Assembly (NCBI RefSeq): GCF_014873755.1
Contig: NZ_JADBEG010000001.1
Coordinates: 3,536,501-3,600,500 of the forward strand
Length of the DNA stretch: 64,000 nucleotides
Direction: 5' to 3'
Source: Amycolatopsis lexingtonensis
GTDB lineage: Bacteria; Actinomycetota; Actinomycetes; Mycobacteriales; Pseudonocardiaceae
The notes beneath the pieces are model-generated. The model made no database searches and was not told the origin of the DNA. It saw only the letters and a program-made list of their open reading frames with translations. Numbering within the stretch: position 1 is the stretch's first letter; each line of letters opens with the position of its first letter. Both the position numbers and the translations under genes were made by a program. Shown here one piece after another: positions 16,332-25,356 of the stretch.

Positions 16332-18749
16332 TCAGCCGGCCCAGGTCCAGCCGCGGATTTCCGGCATGTCCTCGAAGTGTTCACGAATGTAGCCGTGGTG
16401 GCGGGTCAGCATGGCCTGGCAGTGCCCGGCCAGTGCCACGCCGCCTTCGGGGACCCGGGCGGACCTGCGCAGTGCTTCGAGGGCGAGGTGGTAGCGGCTC
16501 ATCCGGTTGAGCACGACCATGTCGAACGGCGTGGTGGTGGTGCCCTGCTCGGTGTAACCGCGGACGTGGAACCGGCCCGGCCCGGGGCGGCCGTGCAGCA
16601 GCTGGTGCACGGCCCGGGGGTAGCCGTGGAAGGCGAACACGACGTCGGTGGTGGCGCTGAACAGCCGCTCGAACTTCCGCTCGCCGAACCCGTGCGGGTG
16701 GTCGGCGGGCGGGAGCAGGCCCATCAGGTCGACCACGTTGACCACCCGCACCCGCAGGTACGGGACGTAGTCGCGGAGCAGCCGGGCCGCGGCCAGGACC
16801 TCCAGCGTCGGCACGTCACCGGCGGCGGCGAGCACGATGTCGGGTTCGCCGCCGGTCGTCTCGGTGCCGGCCCAGTCCCAGGTCGACGCTCCCGCGGCGC
16901 AGTGGGCGGCCGCTTCCTCGATGTCGAGGTACTGCAGGTGCTCCTGCTTGTCCGCGACGATCAGGTTGACGTGGTCGCGGCTGCGCAGGCACTGCTCCGC
17001 CACCGACAGGGTGGTGTTGGCGTCCGGCGGGAACCAGAGGCGCACGACAGCGGGCGCGAGCGGGATGGCGATGTCGATCAGGCCCGGCCCCTGGTGCGAG
17101 AAACCGTTGTTGTCGTTGCGCCAGCAGGTCGAGGTCAACAGGACGTTGAGCGACGCGACCGAGCGGCGCCAGGGCAGGTCCGCGGCGTGCTGCAGCCACT
17201 TGGCGTGCTGGATCAGCATGGAGGCCGAGACCATCGCGAACGCTTCGTAGGTCGCGAACACGCCGTGGCGACCCGAAAGCAGGTAGCCCTCGAGCCAGCC
17301 CTGGCACAGGTGTTCCGAGAGCACCTCCATGACGCGGCCCTCGGGTGAGACGTGGTCGTCGGTGGTGAGGATCGGCGCCTGCAGGCAGCGGTCGGTGGCC
17401 TCGAAGACGGCGCCGAGCCGGTTGCTGGCCGTTTCGTCCGGGCAGAACAGGCGGAACGTGCCGCCGCCGTCGGATTCCCGGGTGCTGGCGCGGTAGACGT
17501 CGCGCAGCAGCTCACCGAACGGACGGGTGTTGCCGTGGTGCACGACACCGGGCGACGGCACGGTGACGGCATACGGGGCCAGGGCGGGGACGTCGAGCCG
17601 GTGCAGCAGCCTGCCGCCGTTGGCGTACGGGCTGGCGGACATCCGCTTGTCACCTTCGGGGGCAAGCGCTCGCAGTTCCGGGACGAGCCGTCCGGTGGCG
17701 TCGAACAGGGTTTCCGGCGCGTAGGACCGCAGCCACCGCTCCAGCAGCCGGAAGTGTCCGACGTCCTCCCGGACCAGGGTCAGCGGCACCTGGTGCGCCC
17801 GGAACGTGCCTTCGACGGCGACGCCGTCGACGACCTCCGGGCCGGTCCAGCCCTTCGGCGTCCGGAGGACGATGGCCGGCCAGCGGACCGGGCGGAACGG
17901 CTCGGCCACGCCGGTGCGGGCCTGCCGCTGGTTGTCGCGGATCCGGTCGTGAGCGGCGGTGAGGACGCGGTGCAGGTCGGTGAACACCGCGGCGGGGTCG
18001 TCCCCGGCCACGAGGACCGGGTCCCAGCCCTGCGCCGTCAGCAACCCGAGCACGTCGGTGTCGTCGGCCCGGCCGAGCACGGTGGGCCCGGCGATCTTGT
18101 ACCCGTTGAGGTGCAGGATCGGCAGCACGGCACCGTCGCGGCGGGCGTTGAGGAAGGCGGGGATCTTCCAGGACCCCGCCAGCGGGCCGGTCTCCGCCTC
18201 ACCGTCCCCGACCACGCAGGCCACGATCAGGTCAGGGTGGTCGAACGCGGCGCCGGCGGCATGGGCCAGGGAGTAGCCGAGCTCGCCGCCCTCGTGGATG
18301 CTCCCGGGCGTCTGGACTCCGACGTGGCTCGGCACGCCCCCGGGCGTGGAGAACTGCCGTACCAGCCGGGTCAGCCCGACGATGTCGGCGGAGACGGCGG
18401 GGTACGCCTCGCCGTAGGTGCCTTCGAGGTAGGCGTTCGCGAGCAGGGCCGGTCCGCCGTGGCCGGGTCCGGCGACGTAGACGCAGTCGGCGCCGGTGTC
18501 GCGGATGAGCCGGTTGAGCAGGGTGTAGATCATCGACAGCCCGGGGCTGGTGCCCCAGTGGCCGAGCAGGCGCGGCTTGATGTCCTCCACCGAGAGGGGT
18601 TCGCGCAGCAGCGGGTTGTCCTGCAGGTAGATCTGGGCGACGGTCAGGTAGTTCGCCGCGGCCCACCACCTCAGGTCCAGGTCCCGCTCGTGCTCCTCGT
18701 ACGCCGAAGCCGTGGTCGTGGTGCCGGTCGAGGTCGTGGTCTGGTGCAT
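16332..18749 (-). CDS. xfp: Phosphoketolase (xylulose-5-P / fructose-6-P phosphoketolase)
   Basis: 805 residues, the full length of the family. It cleaves xylulose-5-phosphate (or fructose-6-phosphate) with phosphate to acetyl phosphate and a sugar phosphate, using thiamine diphosphate. The signatures are EGGELGYSLAHA (153-164) and GDGEAETGP (181-189), with H64 in GHWGTSPG and H97 in GPGHGGP. It starts 37 bases downstream of the CBS protein, in the order ATPase, acetate kinase remnant, CBS protein, phosphoketolase. With the local acetate kinase gene lost, its acetyl phosphate must be used by another acetate kinase or by phosphotransacetylase. Confidence 0.95.
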   Translation of the reverse strand: MHQTTTSTGTTTTASAYEEHERDLDLRWWAAANYLTVAQIYLQDNPLLREPLSVEDIKPRLLGHWGTSPGLSMIYTLLNRLIRDTGADCVYVAGPGHGGPALLANAYLEGTYGEAYPAVSADIVGLTRLVRQFSTPGGVPSHVGVQTPGSIHEGGELGYSLAHAAGAAFDHPDLIVACVVGDGEAETGPLAGSWKIPAFLNARRDGAVLPILHLNGYKIAGPTVLGRADDTDVLGLLTAQGWDPVLVAGDDPAAVFTDLHRVLTAAHDRIRDNQRQARTGVAEPFRPVRWPAIVLRTPKGWTGPEVVDGVAVEGTFRAHQVPLTLVREDVGHFRLLERWLRSYAPETLFDATGRLVPELRALAPEGDKRMSASPYANGGRLLHRLDVPALAPYAVTVPSPGVVHHGNTRPFGELLRDVYRASTRESDGGGTFRLFCPDETASNRLGAVFEATDRCLQAPILTTDDHVSPEGRVMEVLSEHLCQGWLEGYLLSGRHGVFATYEAFAMVSASMLIQHAKWLQHAADLPWRRSVASLNVLLTSTCWRNDNNGFSHQGPGLIDIAIPLAPAVVRLWFPPDANTTLSVAEQCLRSRDHVNLIVADKQEHLQYLDIEEAAAHCAAGASTWDWAGTETTGGEPDIVLAAAGDVPTLEVLAAARLLRDYVPYLRVRVVNVVDLMGLLPPADHPHGFGERKFERLFSATTDVVFAFHGYPRAVHQLLHGRPGPGRFHVRGYTEQGTTTTPFDMVVLNRMSRYHLALEALRRSARVPEGGVALAGHCQAMLTRHHGYIREHFEDMPEIRGWTWAG

Positions 18750-18786
18750 CGCCGTGGCCTTCCGCCGGGTGGGTCGGGCCGACCGG

Positions 18787-19407
18787 TCAGCCGGCCGGGC
18801 TGGTGCCGCTCACGCGGACCGCGGTCACCCCGGGCACCGCCTGCGCCAGCACGGTCGCGACGTGCCGGTCGGTTTCGTCGTCGAAGGCGTCCACGACCTC
18901 GACCTCGCCGCCGTGCACCGCGACGGTCCAGCGCGCCGCCCCGCCGTAGATCGACAACTGGTGGCGCACGTCGGCCGAAATGACTTCGTCGTCGCGGGCG
19001 AGCGCCCGGACGAGGTCGCGCCGGGTGACGATGCCGACGACGTGGGCGCCGTCGACGATCGGCATGCTGCGGATCCGGTCTTCGAGCAGGACGCGGACGA
19101 GGTCGACCACGTCGGTGCCCGCGCCCATCCCGACCGCCGGGGTGGTCAGCACCCCGCCGACCGTCCCGGCCGGCGGCCTCGGTGGGTCGTCCGGGCCGGT
19201 GCCGTCGGCCGGGCGGTACCGCGCGTCACGCGGAAACCGGTCCCGCACGAGGTCCGCCTCGGTCACCACGCCGATGAGCCGGCCGTCGTCGTCGAGGACC
19301 GGGAGCGCGGTGAAGCCGTGGGCGGACAACAGGTTCGCGGCGTACTTCACCGTCATGTCCGGTGTCACGGTGACGACGGGGCTGCTCATGATGTCGCGTG
19401 CTTGCAT
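18787..19407 (-). CDS. CBS-pair and BON domain protein
   Basis: 206 residues: two CBS motifs (about 5-60, ARDIMSSPVVTVTPDMTV...LPVLDDDGRLIGVVTEADL; about 85-140, VLTTPAVGMGAGTDVVDLVR...GIVTRRDLVRAL) and a C-terminal BON domain (about 140-200). CBS pairs bind adenine nucleotides and sense energy state. This architecture is frequent in actinobacterial hypoxia or dormancy-type loci beside phosphoketolase, acetate kinase and cation ATPase genes. A role in tuning this operon's enzymes or expression is plausible but not shown. Confidence 0.88.
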   Translation of the reverse strand: MQARDIMSSPVVTVTPDMTVKYAANLLSAHGFTALPVLDDDGRLIGVVTEADLVRDRFPRDARYRPADGTGPDDPPRPPAGTVGGVLTTPAVGMGAGTDVVDLVRVLLEDRIRSMPIVDGAHVVGIVTRRDLVRALARDDEVISADVRHQLSIYGGAARWTVAVHGGEVEVVDAFDDETDRHVATVLAQAVPGVTAVRVSGTSPAG

Positions 19408-19471
19408 CGAACTCCTCTTCCGTCGGCCTTCACGCTAGGTGCGTGCCCGCCGGGCGCGCTGCGGCCGTTCG

Positions 19472-19612
19472 TCACCGATCGCGAGGCCCACCGGCACCCG
19501 CGGCCAGTTCCGGCGACAGCGGCTGGTGCGGCGGCGTCGACGCGTCGATCGGACGCCGCCGGACCACCAGCTTGACGCTCGACGAGCCCGGGTTCCCCGT
19601 GAGCACTCTCAT
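19472..19612 (-). pseudogene. ackA: Acetate kinase remnant (N-terminal 15-20 residues only)
   Basis: The 46-residue frame opens [17 protein letters not shown], matching the universal acetate kinase start (the family reads MxVLVxNAGSSSxK, with the Asn and Ser of the phosphate site). After about 17 residues the sequence is unrelated (RRRPIDASTPP) and stops. The ATG overlaps the ATPase stop codon (ATGA), so the ancestral translational coupling is preserved. A near-complete internal or 3' deletion is the simplest explanation. The ancestral product would have converted acetyl phosphate from the phosphoketolase into acetate and ATP. Confidence 0.72.
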
Positions 19613-22302
19613 CGGACGCCCCTGGTGTGCCGGCGACCCACCCAGCGGAACAGCTCGTCGGCGCCCCACACGAGCAGCGGCATCGGCAGCAGCAGCGCGA
19701 TCACCCAGGCGGGCAGCGCGGCGGTGCCGAACACCGGCTGCAGCGCCGGGACGTAGATCAGGACCGCGGCGAACGCCAGCTCGAAGGCCAGGCCGGCCAG
19801 CAGCAACCGGTTCGTGGTGAGCCCGACCGAACGCAGCGACGCCCGCTGGGTACGCGCGGCGAACGCGGTACCGAGCTGGCAGAACACGATCGCGGCGAAA
19901 CTCGCCGTGGTGGCCTGCAGGTAGGCGTGGTGCAGCGGCGCGCCGGCCGAGACGTCGGCGCCGTAGTGCCAGCCCGCCTCGTACAGGACCGCGAAGAAGG
20001 CGGCCAGCACCAGGATTCCCGAGAGCAGGCCCATGATTCCCCAGGCGCGCAGGAGCATCCGCCCGGAGACGACACCCTCGGACCGGCTGCGGGGACGCCG
20101 GTCCATCAAGCCGGGCTCGGCCGGCTCACGCCCGAGGGCGAGTGCGGGCAGGGTTTCGGTGCCGAGGTCGATCGCCAGGATCTGCAGCACGGTCAGCGGC
20201 AGCGGGATCGCGCCGCCCGAGATCGCGAACAACAGGAACGGCAGCACTTCGGGGACGGCGTGCGCGAAGATGTACAGCACGAACTTGCGGACGTTGTCGT
20301 AGACCCGGCGGCCTTCGCGGACGCCCGCGACGATCGTGGCGAAGTTGTCGTCGGTGAGCACGACGGTCGCCGCCTCCTTGGCGACGTCCGTCCCGCCGGC
20401 CCCCATCGCGACGCCGATGTCCGCCCGCCGGAGCGCGGGCGCGTCGTTCACGCCGTCACCGGTCATCGCGACGACCGCGCCACCGTGGCGCAGCGCGTCG
20501 GCGATCCGCAGCTTGTCCTCCGGCGCCACGCGGGCGAACACCAGCTCCTCTCCGGTCGCCAGCGCCGCGTCCAGCTCCGCCTCCGGCATCGCGAGCAGTT
20601 CGCCGCCGTCGATGACGCGGCCCACGCGGATCCCCACCTGGCGCGCGATCTCCGCCGCGGTCAGCCCGTTGTCCCCGGTCACCACGTGCACGGTGATCCC
20701 GGCCGAGTGGCACGCCGCGACGGCGCCGGCGACTTCCGGACGGGGCGGGTCGGCCAGCCCGACGAGACCGAGCAGGCGCATCCCGGATTCGGCCGCGTCG
20801 CGGGTGAGCGGGACCTCGCCGGGCACCGGTCCGTCGGCGACGGCCAGCACCCGCAGCCCGCGGCCGGCCATCTCGTCCACCAGCTCGGTGATCCGGGCCC
20901 GGCGCGGCGCGGTCAGGCCGGCCTCGTGACCGGCCGCGTCGAGGGCGGTCAGGCAGCGGGGAACGACCTTCTCGGGTGCGCCTTTCATGTCGCGCACGCG
21001 GCGTCCGGCAGGCAATCCGTCCACTGTGGACATCATCTTGAGCCGGGGGTCGAACGGGTACAGCACCACCCGGCCGGCGTCCCTTGCGGACGCGTCGAGC
21101 CGCACGCCGCTCGTGGCCGCGAACTCGAGCAGGGCCAGCTCGGTGGGGTCTCCGGTGCGCGATTCGAGATCCGCGGTACTGCACCGGGCGAGGGTTTCGG
21201 CCAGCGGCGCGGATCCGGTCAGCCGCTCCCCCGCCGGGTCACGCGCCTCCACGACGTGCATGGCGTTGCGGGTGAGCGTCCCGGTCTTGTCCGTGCAGAT
21301 CACCGTCGTCGACCCGAGGGTCTCCACCGCCGACAGCCGTTTGACGAGCGCGCCGGACTTCGCCATCGAACGCACCCCGCCGGCCAGCGCCAGCGTGATC
21401 GTCGGCAACAGCCCTTCGGGGACGTTCGCCACCAGCAGGCCGATCGCGAACACGAACGCGGCCGGCCACGTGAGGCCCGCCGCGACGCCCAGCGGCAGGA
21501 AGCCGATCCCGACGGCGAGTGCGACGCCGGCGATGAGCCAGGCCACCCGGCGGACCTGCCGTTCCAGCGGGCTCTCCTCGTGGCCGATCCCCGCCGTCAG
21601 CGCAGCGATCCGCCCGATCTCGGTGTGCCGCCCGGTGGCGTGGACCACGCCGCGGGCGGCACCGCCGACGCAGGCGGTGCCGCTGAACACCAGCACCGGC
21701 GAGTCGAGCGCCCGATCGGCGTCGTCGACCGCGTCCGCGGTGCGGGTCACCGGCCCCGGCTCGCCGGTCAGCATCGAGGCGTCCACCTCGAGCAGCCCGT
21801 CGACGAGCCGCACGTCGGCGGGCACGCGATCGCCCTCGGCGATCAGCAGGACGTCACCGGGGACCAGTTCCCGCACCGGAACGGATCGCGGCCGGCCATC
21901 GCGCAGCGCGGACGCCTGAGCGGGCAGGTACGCGCCCAGCGCGTCGACGGCCCGCTCGGCCTGCTGTTCCTGGACGAAGGCGAGGACACCGTTGAGCACG
22001 ATCACGCCGACGATCGCGTACGCCAGGCTGGTGGTCCCGGCGAGCCAGGACAGGCCAGCCGCTACCCAAAGCAGCAACGCCAGCGGGTGGATCACCTGAC
22101 GCAGCAGGGCGAGCGGCCAGTGCCGGGACCGGTTCGCCGGCAGCTCGTTCGGGCCCCGGGCCAGCAGCCGGCGGGACGCTTCCCGCGAAGTCAGTCCTCC
22201 GGTGGTGGTGCGGAGGTCGCGCAGCAGTCGCGCGAGGGGTTCGCGGGCATCCGGCCGCGGTTCCGCGGCGCCCGCCCGCTCGGCACCCACTCGGGTGGTC
22301 AT
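19609..22302 (-). CDS. Cation-transporting P2-type ATPase
   Basis: 897 residues with the complete P2 ATPase layout: N-terminal cation-ATPase domain, TGEP (179-182) in the actuator domain, NVPEGLLP in TM4 (293-300), phosphorylated D338 in CTDKTGT, a nucleotide-binding domain, the hinge [17 protein letters not shown], and a C-terminal six-helix membrane part. The TM4 motif NVPEGLLP, rather than IPEGLP, places it closer to Na+/K+- and H+/K+-type (P2C-like) pumps than to SERCA, but ion choice cannot be settled from sequence. It is the second gene of a leftward operon (18 bases from the CBS gene once the ackA remnant is skipped is not the case: the remnant lies between them). Confidence 0.92.
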   Translation of the reverse strand: MTTRVGAERAGAAEPRPDAREPLARLLRDLRTTTGGLTSREASRRLLARGPNELPANRSRHWPLALLRQVIHPLALLLWVAAGLSWLAGTTSLAYAIVGVIVLNGVLAFVQEQQAERAVDALGAYLPAQASALRDGRPRSVPVRELVPGDVLLIAEGDRVPADVRLVDGLLEVDASMLTGEPGPVTRTADAVDDADRALDSPVLVFSGTACVGGAARGVVHATGRHTEIGRIAALTAGIGHEESPLERQVRRVAWLIAGVALAVGIGFLPLGVAAGLTWPAAFVFAIGLLVANVPEGLLPTITLALAGGVRSMAKSGALVKRLSAVETLGSTTVICTDKTGTLTRNAMHVVEARDPAGERLTGSAPLAETLARCSTADLESRTGDPTELALLEFAATSGVRLDASARDAGRVVLYPFDPRLKMMSTVDGLPAGRRVRDMKGAPEKVVPRCLTALDAAGHEAGLTAPRRARITELVDEMAGRGLRVLAVADGPVPGEVPLTRDAAESGMRLLGLVGLADPPRPEVAGAVAACHSAGITVHVVTGDNGLTAAEIARQVGIRVGRVIDGGELLAMPEAELDAALATGEELVFARVAPEDKLRIADALRHGGAVVAMTGDGVNDAPALRRADIGVAMGAGGTDVAKEAATVVLTDDNFATIVAGVREGRRVYDNVRKFVLYIFAHAVPEVLPFLLFAISGGAIPLPLTVLQILAIDLGTETLPALALGREPAEPGLMDRRPRSRSEGVVSGRMLLRAWGIMGLLSGILVLAAFFAVLYEAGWHYGADVSAGAPLHHAYLQATTASFAAIVFCQLGTAFAARTQRASLRSVGLTTNRLLLAGLAFELAFAAVLIYVPALQPVFGTAALPAWVIALLLPMPLLVWGADELFRWVGRRHTRGVR

Positions 22303-22408
22303 CGCGGCTCACCGTCCTGGTTCCGGGCTCGCGCGGCGACGGTCCGCCCAGCGGCTGGGGCCCCGCGGCCGTCGGAAAGGCGCGCGGCAAAACAGGCGGA
22401 GGTCGCCG

Positions 22409-22591
22409 TCATGAGGGTTCCACGCCGGTGCGCGGAGTCGGGATGACGGAGCCACCGGCCGCGGCGCGGATCCGGCCGATCATCAGGAGCGCCTGCGCAT
22501 CGGTGAACAGGCCTTGACGGGCTAGATCAATGATCGCGGTGACCGTGCTCCGGTGGGGCTCGGCGATCCCCGCGAGTTCGATGCGTGCCAT
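22409..22591 (-). CDS. Small conserved-type protein (60 aa) upstream of the ATPase
   Basis: ATG 22591 (MARIELAGIAEPHRSTVTAI) is preferred over an upstream start that adds 32 Cys/Pro-rich residues. It contains one amphipathic helix-rich segment (IIDLARQGLFTDAQALLMIGRIRAAAGG). It is on the ATPase strand, 106 bases upstream of it, and may be the first gene of the operon. Function unknown. Confidence 0.5.
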   Translation of the reverse strand: MARIELAGIAEPHRSTVTAIIDLARQGLFTDAQALLMIGRIRAAAGGSVIPTPRTGVEPS

Positions 22592-22811
22592 GACAGGCCC
22601 CTCGGTCGACTGGTCGTCGCACCGGGGTCCGGGGCACTCGCCGTCAGTGTACGCGCCCACCTCGCGCCGGGAATACGTGACGGACAAGCAACGTCAGGCC
22701 GCGCCGGATGTGCCATGCTGGTGGGGTCGTGACCAGGACGACTCGAGCCTTTCACGCCCAAGACCCCGGATCGGGGCTCGGACCGCGTTTCACCCACCCG
22801 TGGAGGCGGCC

Positions 22812-23243
22812 GTGCAGGCGGTACCACGACACGTTTTCGATGGGCCCGGACAGGTCCCGGCCCGGATCTGTGATGTCTGCGGGCAGTCGATCGCGCCGAG
22901 AGACGTGATCGGTTCCCTGGTTCCGGACTCCTCGGTCGTGGACGAGCTCGATCCGGGGTGCGACGGCTGGCGCCCGGTGACGGTCTGCTGCTCCGAACAC
23001 CTCCACCTGCTCACCGACCGCGGCCGGGCAGCCTGGATCGACGAGCAGCTCTGGCTCGGCCGGCTCGCCCGGGCCGGCACCCAACCGGGACTGCACCACG
23101 CCGACCTGGCCACCCTCGCCCGCCGTGCGGCGCTCACGCCCGAGCAGCTCCAGCGGCTGCTGACCTGGAATTCGACCCGCCCCGGCGCGGTCTCGTCCCT
23201 GCCCACCGGCCAGTCCCTCGTGCCCCGCCCGCGAGCGGTCTGA
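22812..23243 (+). CDS. Putative zinc-ribbon-like small protein
   Basis: 143 residues from GTG 22812, chosen for the GGAGGC five bases upstream; the frame is open further upstream but without similarity. CDVCGQ (Cys-x2-Cys) near residue 18 and VTVCCSEH near residue 58 could bind one zinc. The C-terminal half is helical (LATLARRAALTPEQLQRLLTW). It is divergent from the small ATPase-linked gene and convergent with the aldo/keto reductase. Function unknown. Confidence 0.6.
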   Translation: MQAVPRHVFDGPGQVPARICDVCGQSIAPRDVIGSLVPDSSVVDELDPGCDGWRPVTVCCSEHLHLLTDRGRAAWIDEQLWLGRLARAGTQPGLHHADLATLARRAALTPEQLQRLLTWNSTRPGAVSSLPTGQSLVPRPRAV

Positions 23244-23268
23244 ACCATGGCGTGAAGTCCCCGGTGAC

Positions 23269-24147
23269 TCAGCGGCCGATCTTGTCGAGCTCGGCGAGTT
23301 CTTCGCCGGAAAGCTGAAGTCCGGCGCCGGCGACGTTCTCGGTCAGGTGCGCCACCGAGGAGGTGCCGGGGATGAGCAGGATGTTCGGCGCCCGGTGCAG
23401 CAGCCAGGCCAGGGCGACCGACATCGGTGCCGTGTCCAGTCGCGACGCGACGGCCGACAACGCCGAGGACTGCAGCGGGCTGAAGCCGCCGAGCGGGAAG
23501 AAGGGCACGTAGGCGATGCCCTTGCCGGCGAGTTCGTCGATCAGTTCGTCGTCGTGGCGGTAGGCGAGGTTGTACAGGTTCTGCACGCACACGATCGGCG
23601 CGATCGTCTGGGCTTCGGCGATCTGCTCCGCCGTCGCGTTGCTGACTCCCAAGTGCCGGATCAGGCCTTGCCGCTGCAGCTCGGCGAGCGTTTCGAACGC
23701 CTCGGCGAGCGAACCGGGCTGCGGGCCGAGGGCATTGCCGAGCCGGAGGTTGACCAGGTCGAGCCGCTCGACGCCGAGGGTCTCCAGGTTTTCGCGCACC
23801 GCGCGGCGCAGGTCGTCGGGCCGCCGGGCCGGGGGCCAGCCACCCTGCTCGTCGCGGGTCGCGCCGACCTTGGTCACGATGTGCAGCGAGTCCGGGTAGG
23901 GGTGCAGTGCTTCGCGGATCAGCCGGTTGGTGACGCCTGGCCCGTAGGCGTTGCTGGTGTCGATGTGGGTGATGCCGAGCTCGACGGCTTCGCGCAGCAC
24001 CGCGAGTGCGCCGTCGTGGTCGGCAGGCGGGCCCATGACGCCGGGGCCGGCCAGCTGCATGGCGCCGTAACCGAACCGGGTGACCGTCAGCTCGCCGAGA
24101 GACCAGGTGCCGCCGGGCAGCGGTGCAGCGGGGGATGCGTTGTTCAT
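23269..24147 (-). CDS. Aldo/keto reductase
   Basis: 292 residues from ATG 24147. The TIM-barrel AKR pattern is visible: FGYGAMQL, HIDTSNAYGPG (catalytic Asp and Tyr), VTKVG (Lys), RHLGVSNA, and a C-terminal LLIPGTSSVAHLTENV that binds NADPH. The position of the fourth tetrad residue (usually His in DLxxxH) reads DLVNLRL, as in several actinobacterial AKR subfamilies. It is divergent from a LysR gene with a T-N11-A palindrome between, suggesting control by it. Confidence 0.9.
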   Translation of the reverse strand: MNNASPAAPLPGGTWSLGELTVTRFGYGAMQLAGPGVMGPPADHDGALAVLREAVELGITHIDTSNAYGPGVTNRLIREALHPYPDSLHIVTKVGATRDEQGGWPPARRPDDLRRAVRENLETLGVERLDLVNLRLGNALGPQPGSLAEAFETLAELQRQGLIRHLGVSNATAEQIAEAQTIAPIVCVQNLYNLAYRHDDELIDELAGKGIAYVPFFPLGGFSPLQSSALSAVASRLDTAPMSVALAWLLHRAPNILLIPGTSSVAHLTENVAGAGLQLSGEELAELDKIGR

Positions 24148-24205
24148 GCCGTCGATGGTCGCTCCCGGACGAGCGGTGCGGCCAACACCGATCCGGTGAG
24201 CTGTG

Positions 24206-24220
24206 ATACCCAGTCGGTAT
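24206..24220. promoter_or_regulatory. LysR-type T-N11-A palindrome
   Basis: ATACC (24206-24210) and GGTAT (24216-24220) flank CAGTC; T24207 to A24219 satisfies T-N11-A. It lies in the 93-bp region between the divergent aldo/keto reductase and lysR-type genes. Confidence 0.6.
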
Positions 24221-24240
24221 GACCGCAGTATGCTGCGGCC

Positions 24241-25113
24241 ATGGACACCGCGGACACCCTGGAGACCCGTGAGCTGAGGTACTTCGTGGCCGTCGCCGAG
24301 GAACTGCATTTCGGCCGTGCGGCGGAGCGCCTCGGCATGGCCCAGCCGCCGCTGTCCCGGGCGATCCAGCAGCTGGAGCGGCGGCTCGGGGTGTCCCTGC
24401 TGAAGCGTGACCGCCGTGGCGTCTCGCTGACCGGAGCCGGGGAGATGCTGCTGCACGAGGGCCGCGCGGCTCTCGACGCGACCGCGGCCGCGGCTCGCCG
24501 CACCCGCCGTGCCGGCGCCGCCGCCACGGCGGACGGCTCCCGCGACCGCCTGGTGCTGGCGGTGAAGGCCGGCGCGTTCCACGAACTGCTGCACAAGCTC
24601 CTCGACGCCTACGCGGCCGAACCGGGCGCCGCCGAGATCGAGGTCCTCCCGAGCGGCATGTGCGAACAAGAAGGGATGCTGCGTGACGGCCGCGCCGACG
24701 TCGCGCTCATGCACGCGCCGTTCAATTCCCTCGCCGGCTTCGACAGCGAGGAACTGATGACCGAGGGGCAGATCGCCATCCTCCCCGCGGGACACCCCCT
24801 CGCCGCGCGCAAGACGTTGTCGCTGGCCGAGGTCGGCGACGTCCCCGACCTCCCCCTCGCCCGCTGGCCCCGCCACGGCGGTTACCCGCCCGGCCCGGGA
24901 CCCGAGATCCACGACCAGACGCAGCTGGCCCAGCTGATCGCACTCGGCCGCACCGTGGCCGTCCTGCCCGACTCGGCCCGCACCTGGCTGTGGGCCGAGC
25001 ACGCCGCCGTCCCCTTGCGCGACGCACCTCCTGTCGTCACCCACATCGCCTGGCCCGCGCACAGCCGTTCCCCGGCCCTGGCGAGCCTGGTCCGCACGGC
25101 CTCGCGCCTGTGA
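24241..25113 (+). CDS. LysR-family transcriptional regulator
   Basis: 290 residues. The HTH is LRYFVAVAEELHFGRAAERLGMAQPPLSRAI followed by LERRLGVSLLKRDRRGVSLTGAGE. The effector domain follows from about 95. It resembles the BenM/CatR-like LysR subgroup often paired with a divergent reductase. It likely regulates the adjacent aldo/keto reductase in response to an unknown ligand. Confidence 0.9.
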   Translation: MDTADTLETRELRYFVAVAEELHFGRAAERLGMAQPPLSRAIQQLERRLGVSLLKRDRRGVSLTGAGEMLLHEGRAALDATAAAARRTRRAGAAATADGSRDRLVLAVKAGAFHELLHKLLDAYAAEPGAAEIEVLPSGMCEQEGMLRDGRADVALMHAPFNSLAGFDSEELMTEGQIAILPAGHPLAARKTLSLAEVGDVPDLPLARWPRHGGYPPGPGPEIHDQTQLAQLIALGRTVAVLPDSARTWLWAEHAAVPLRDAPPVVTHIAWPAHSRSPALASLVRTASRL

Positions 25114-25302
25114 CCCGGTGGTCTCCCCGCCTCGCCGGACGGGACCTCGTCAGCCCCGCTCGACCGGCCACCCGGGCCGGGTAAGTTTCATCCGCCGCCG
25201 CTCACCTGTCCTGCCGGCAGTCACCGTGGCTGAGCAGCGAACGGGCCGGTGATCGCCGGCCCGCCGGGGCGCAGACCGGCCGCGAAGTACGTGACAAGCC
25301 TC

Positions 25303-25320
25303 AATGTTAGCGCTAACGTT
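25303..25320. promoter_or_regulatory. LacI-type operator
   Basis: GTTAGC|GCTAAC at 25306-25317 is a perfect 12-bp palindrome with a central CG, extended on both sides by AA/TT with one mismatch. This is the classical LacI-family operator form seen before actinobacterial carbohydrate-use genes. It lies 40 bases upstream of the GH127 start codon. Confidence 0.75.
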
Positions 25321-25356
25321 CCCCTCCGGTCCGACGCTGGACGAACGGAGAACCCC

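Noticed and set aside
17352..18983. Long plus-strand open frame opposite phosphoketolase
   Set aside because: Antisense shadow of xfp; low-complexity Arg/Gly/Val composition and no ribosome site.
19627..22446. 939-codon plus-strand open frame opposite the P-type ATPase
   Set aside because: Antisense shadow; composition and absence of motifs argue against coding.
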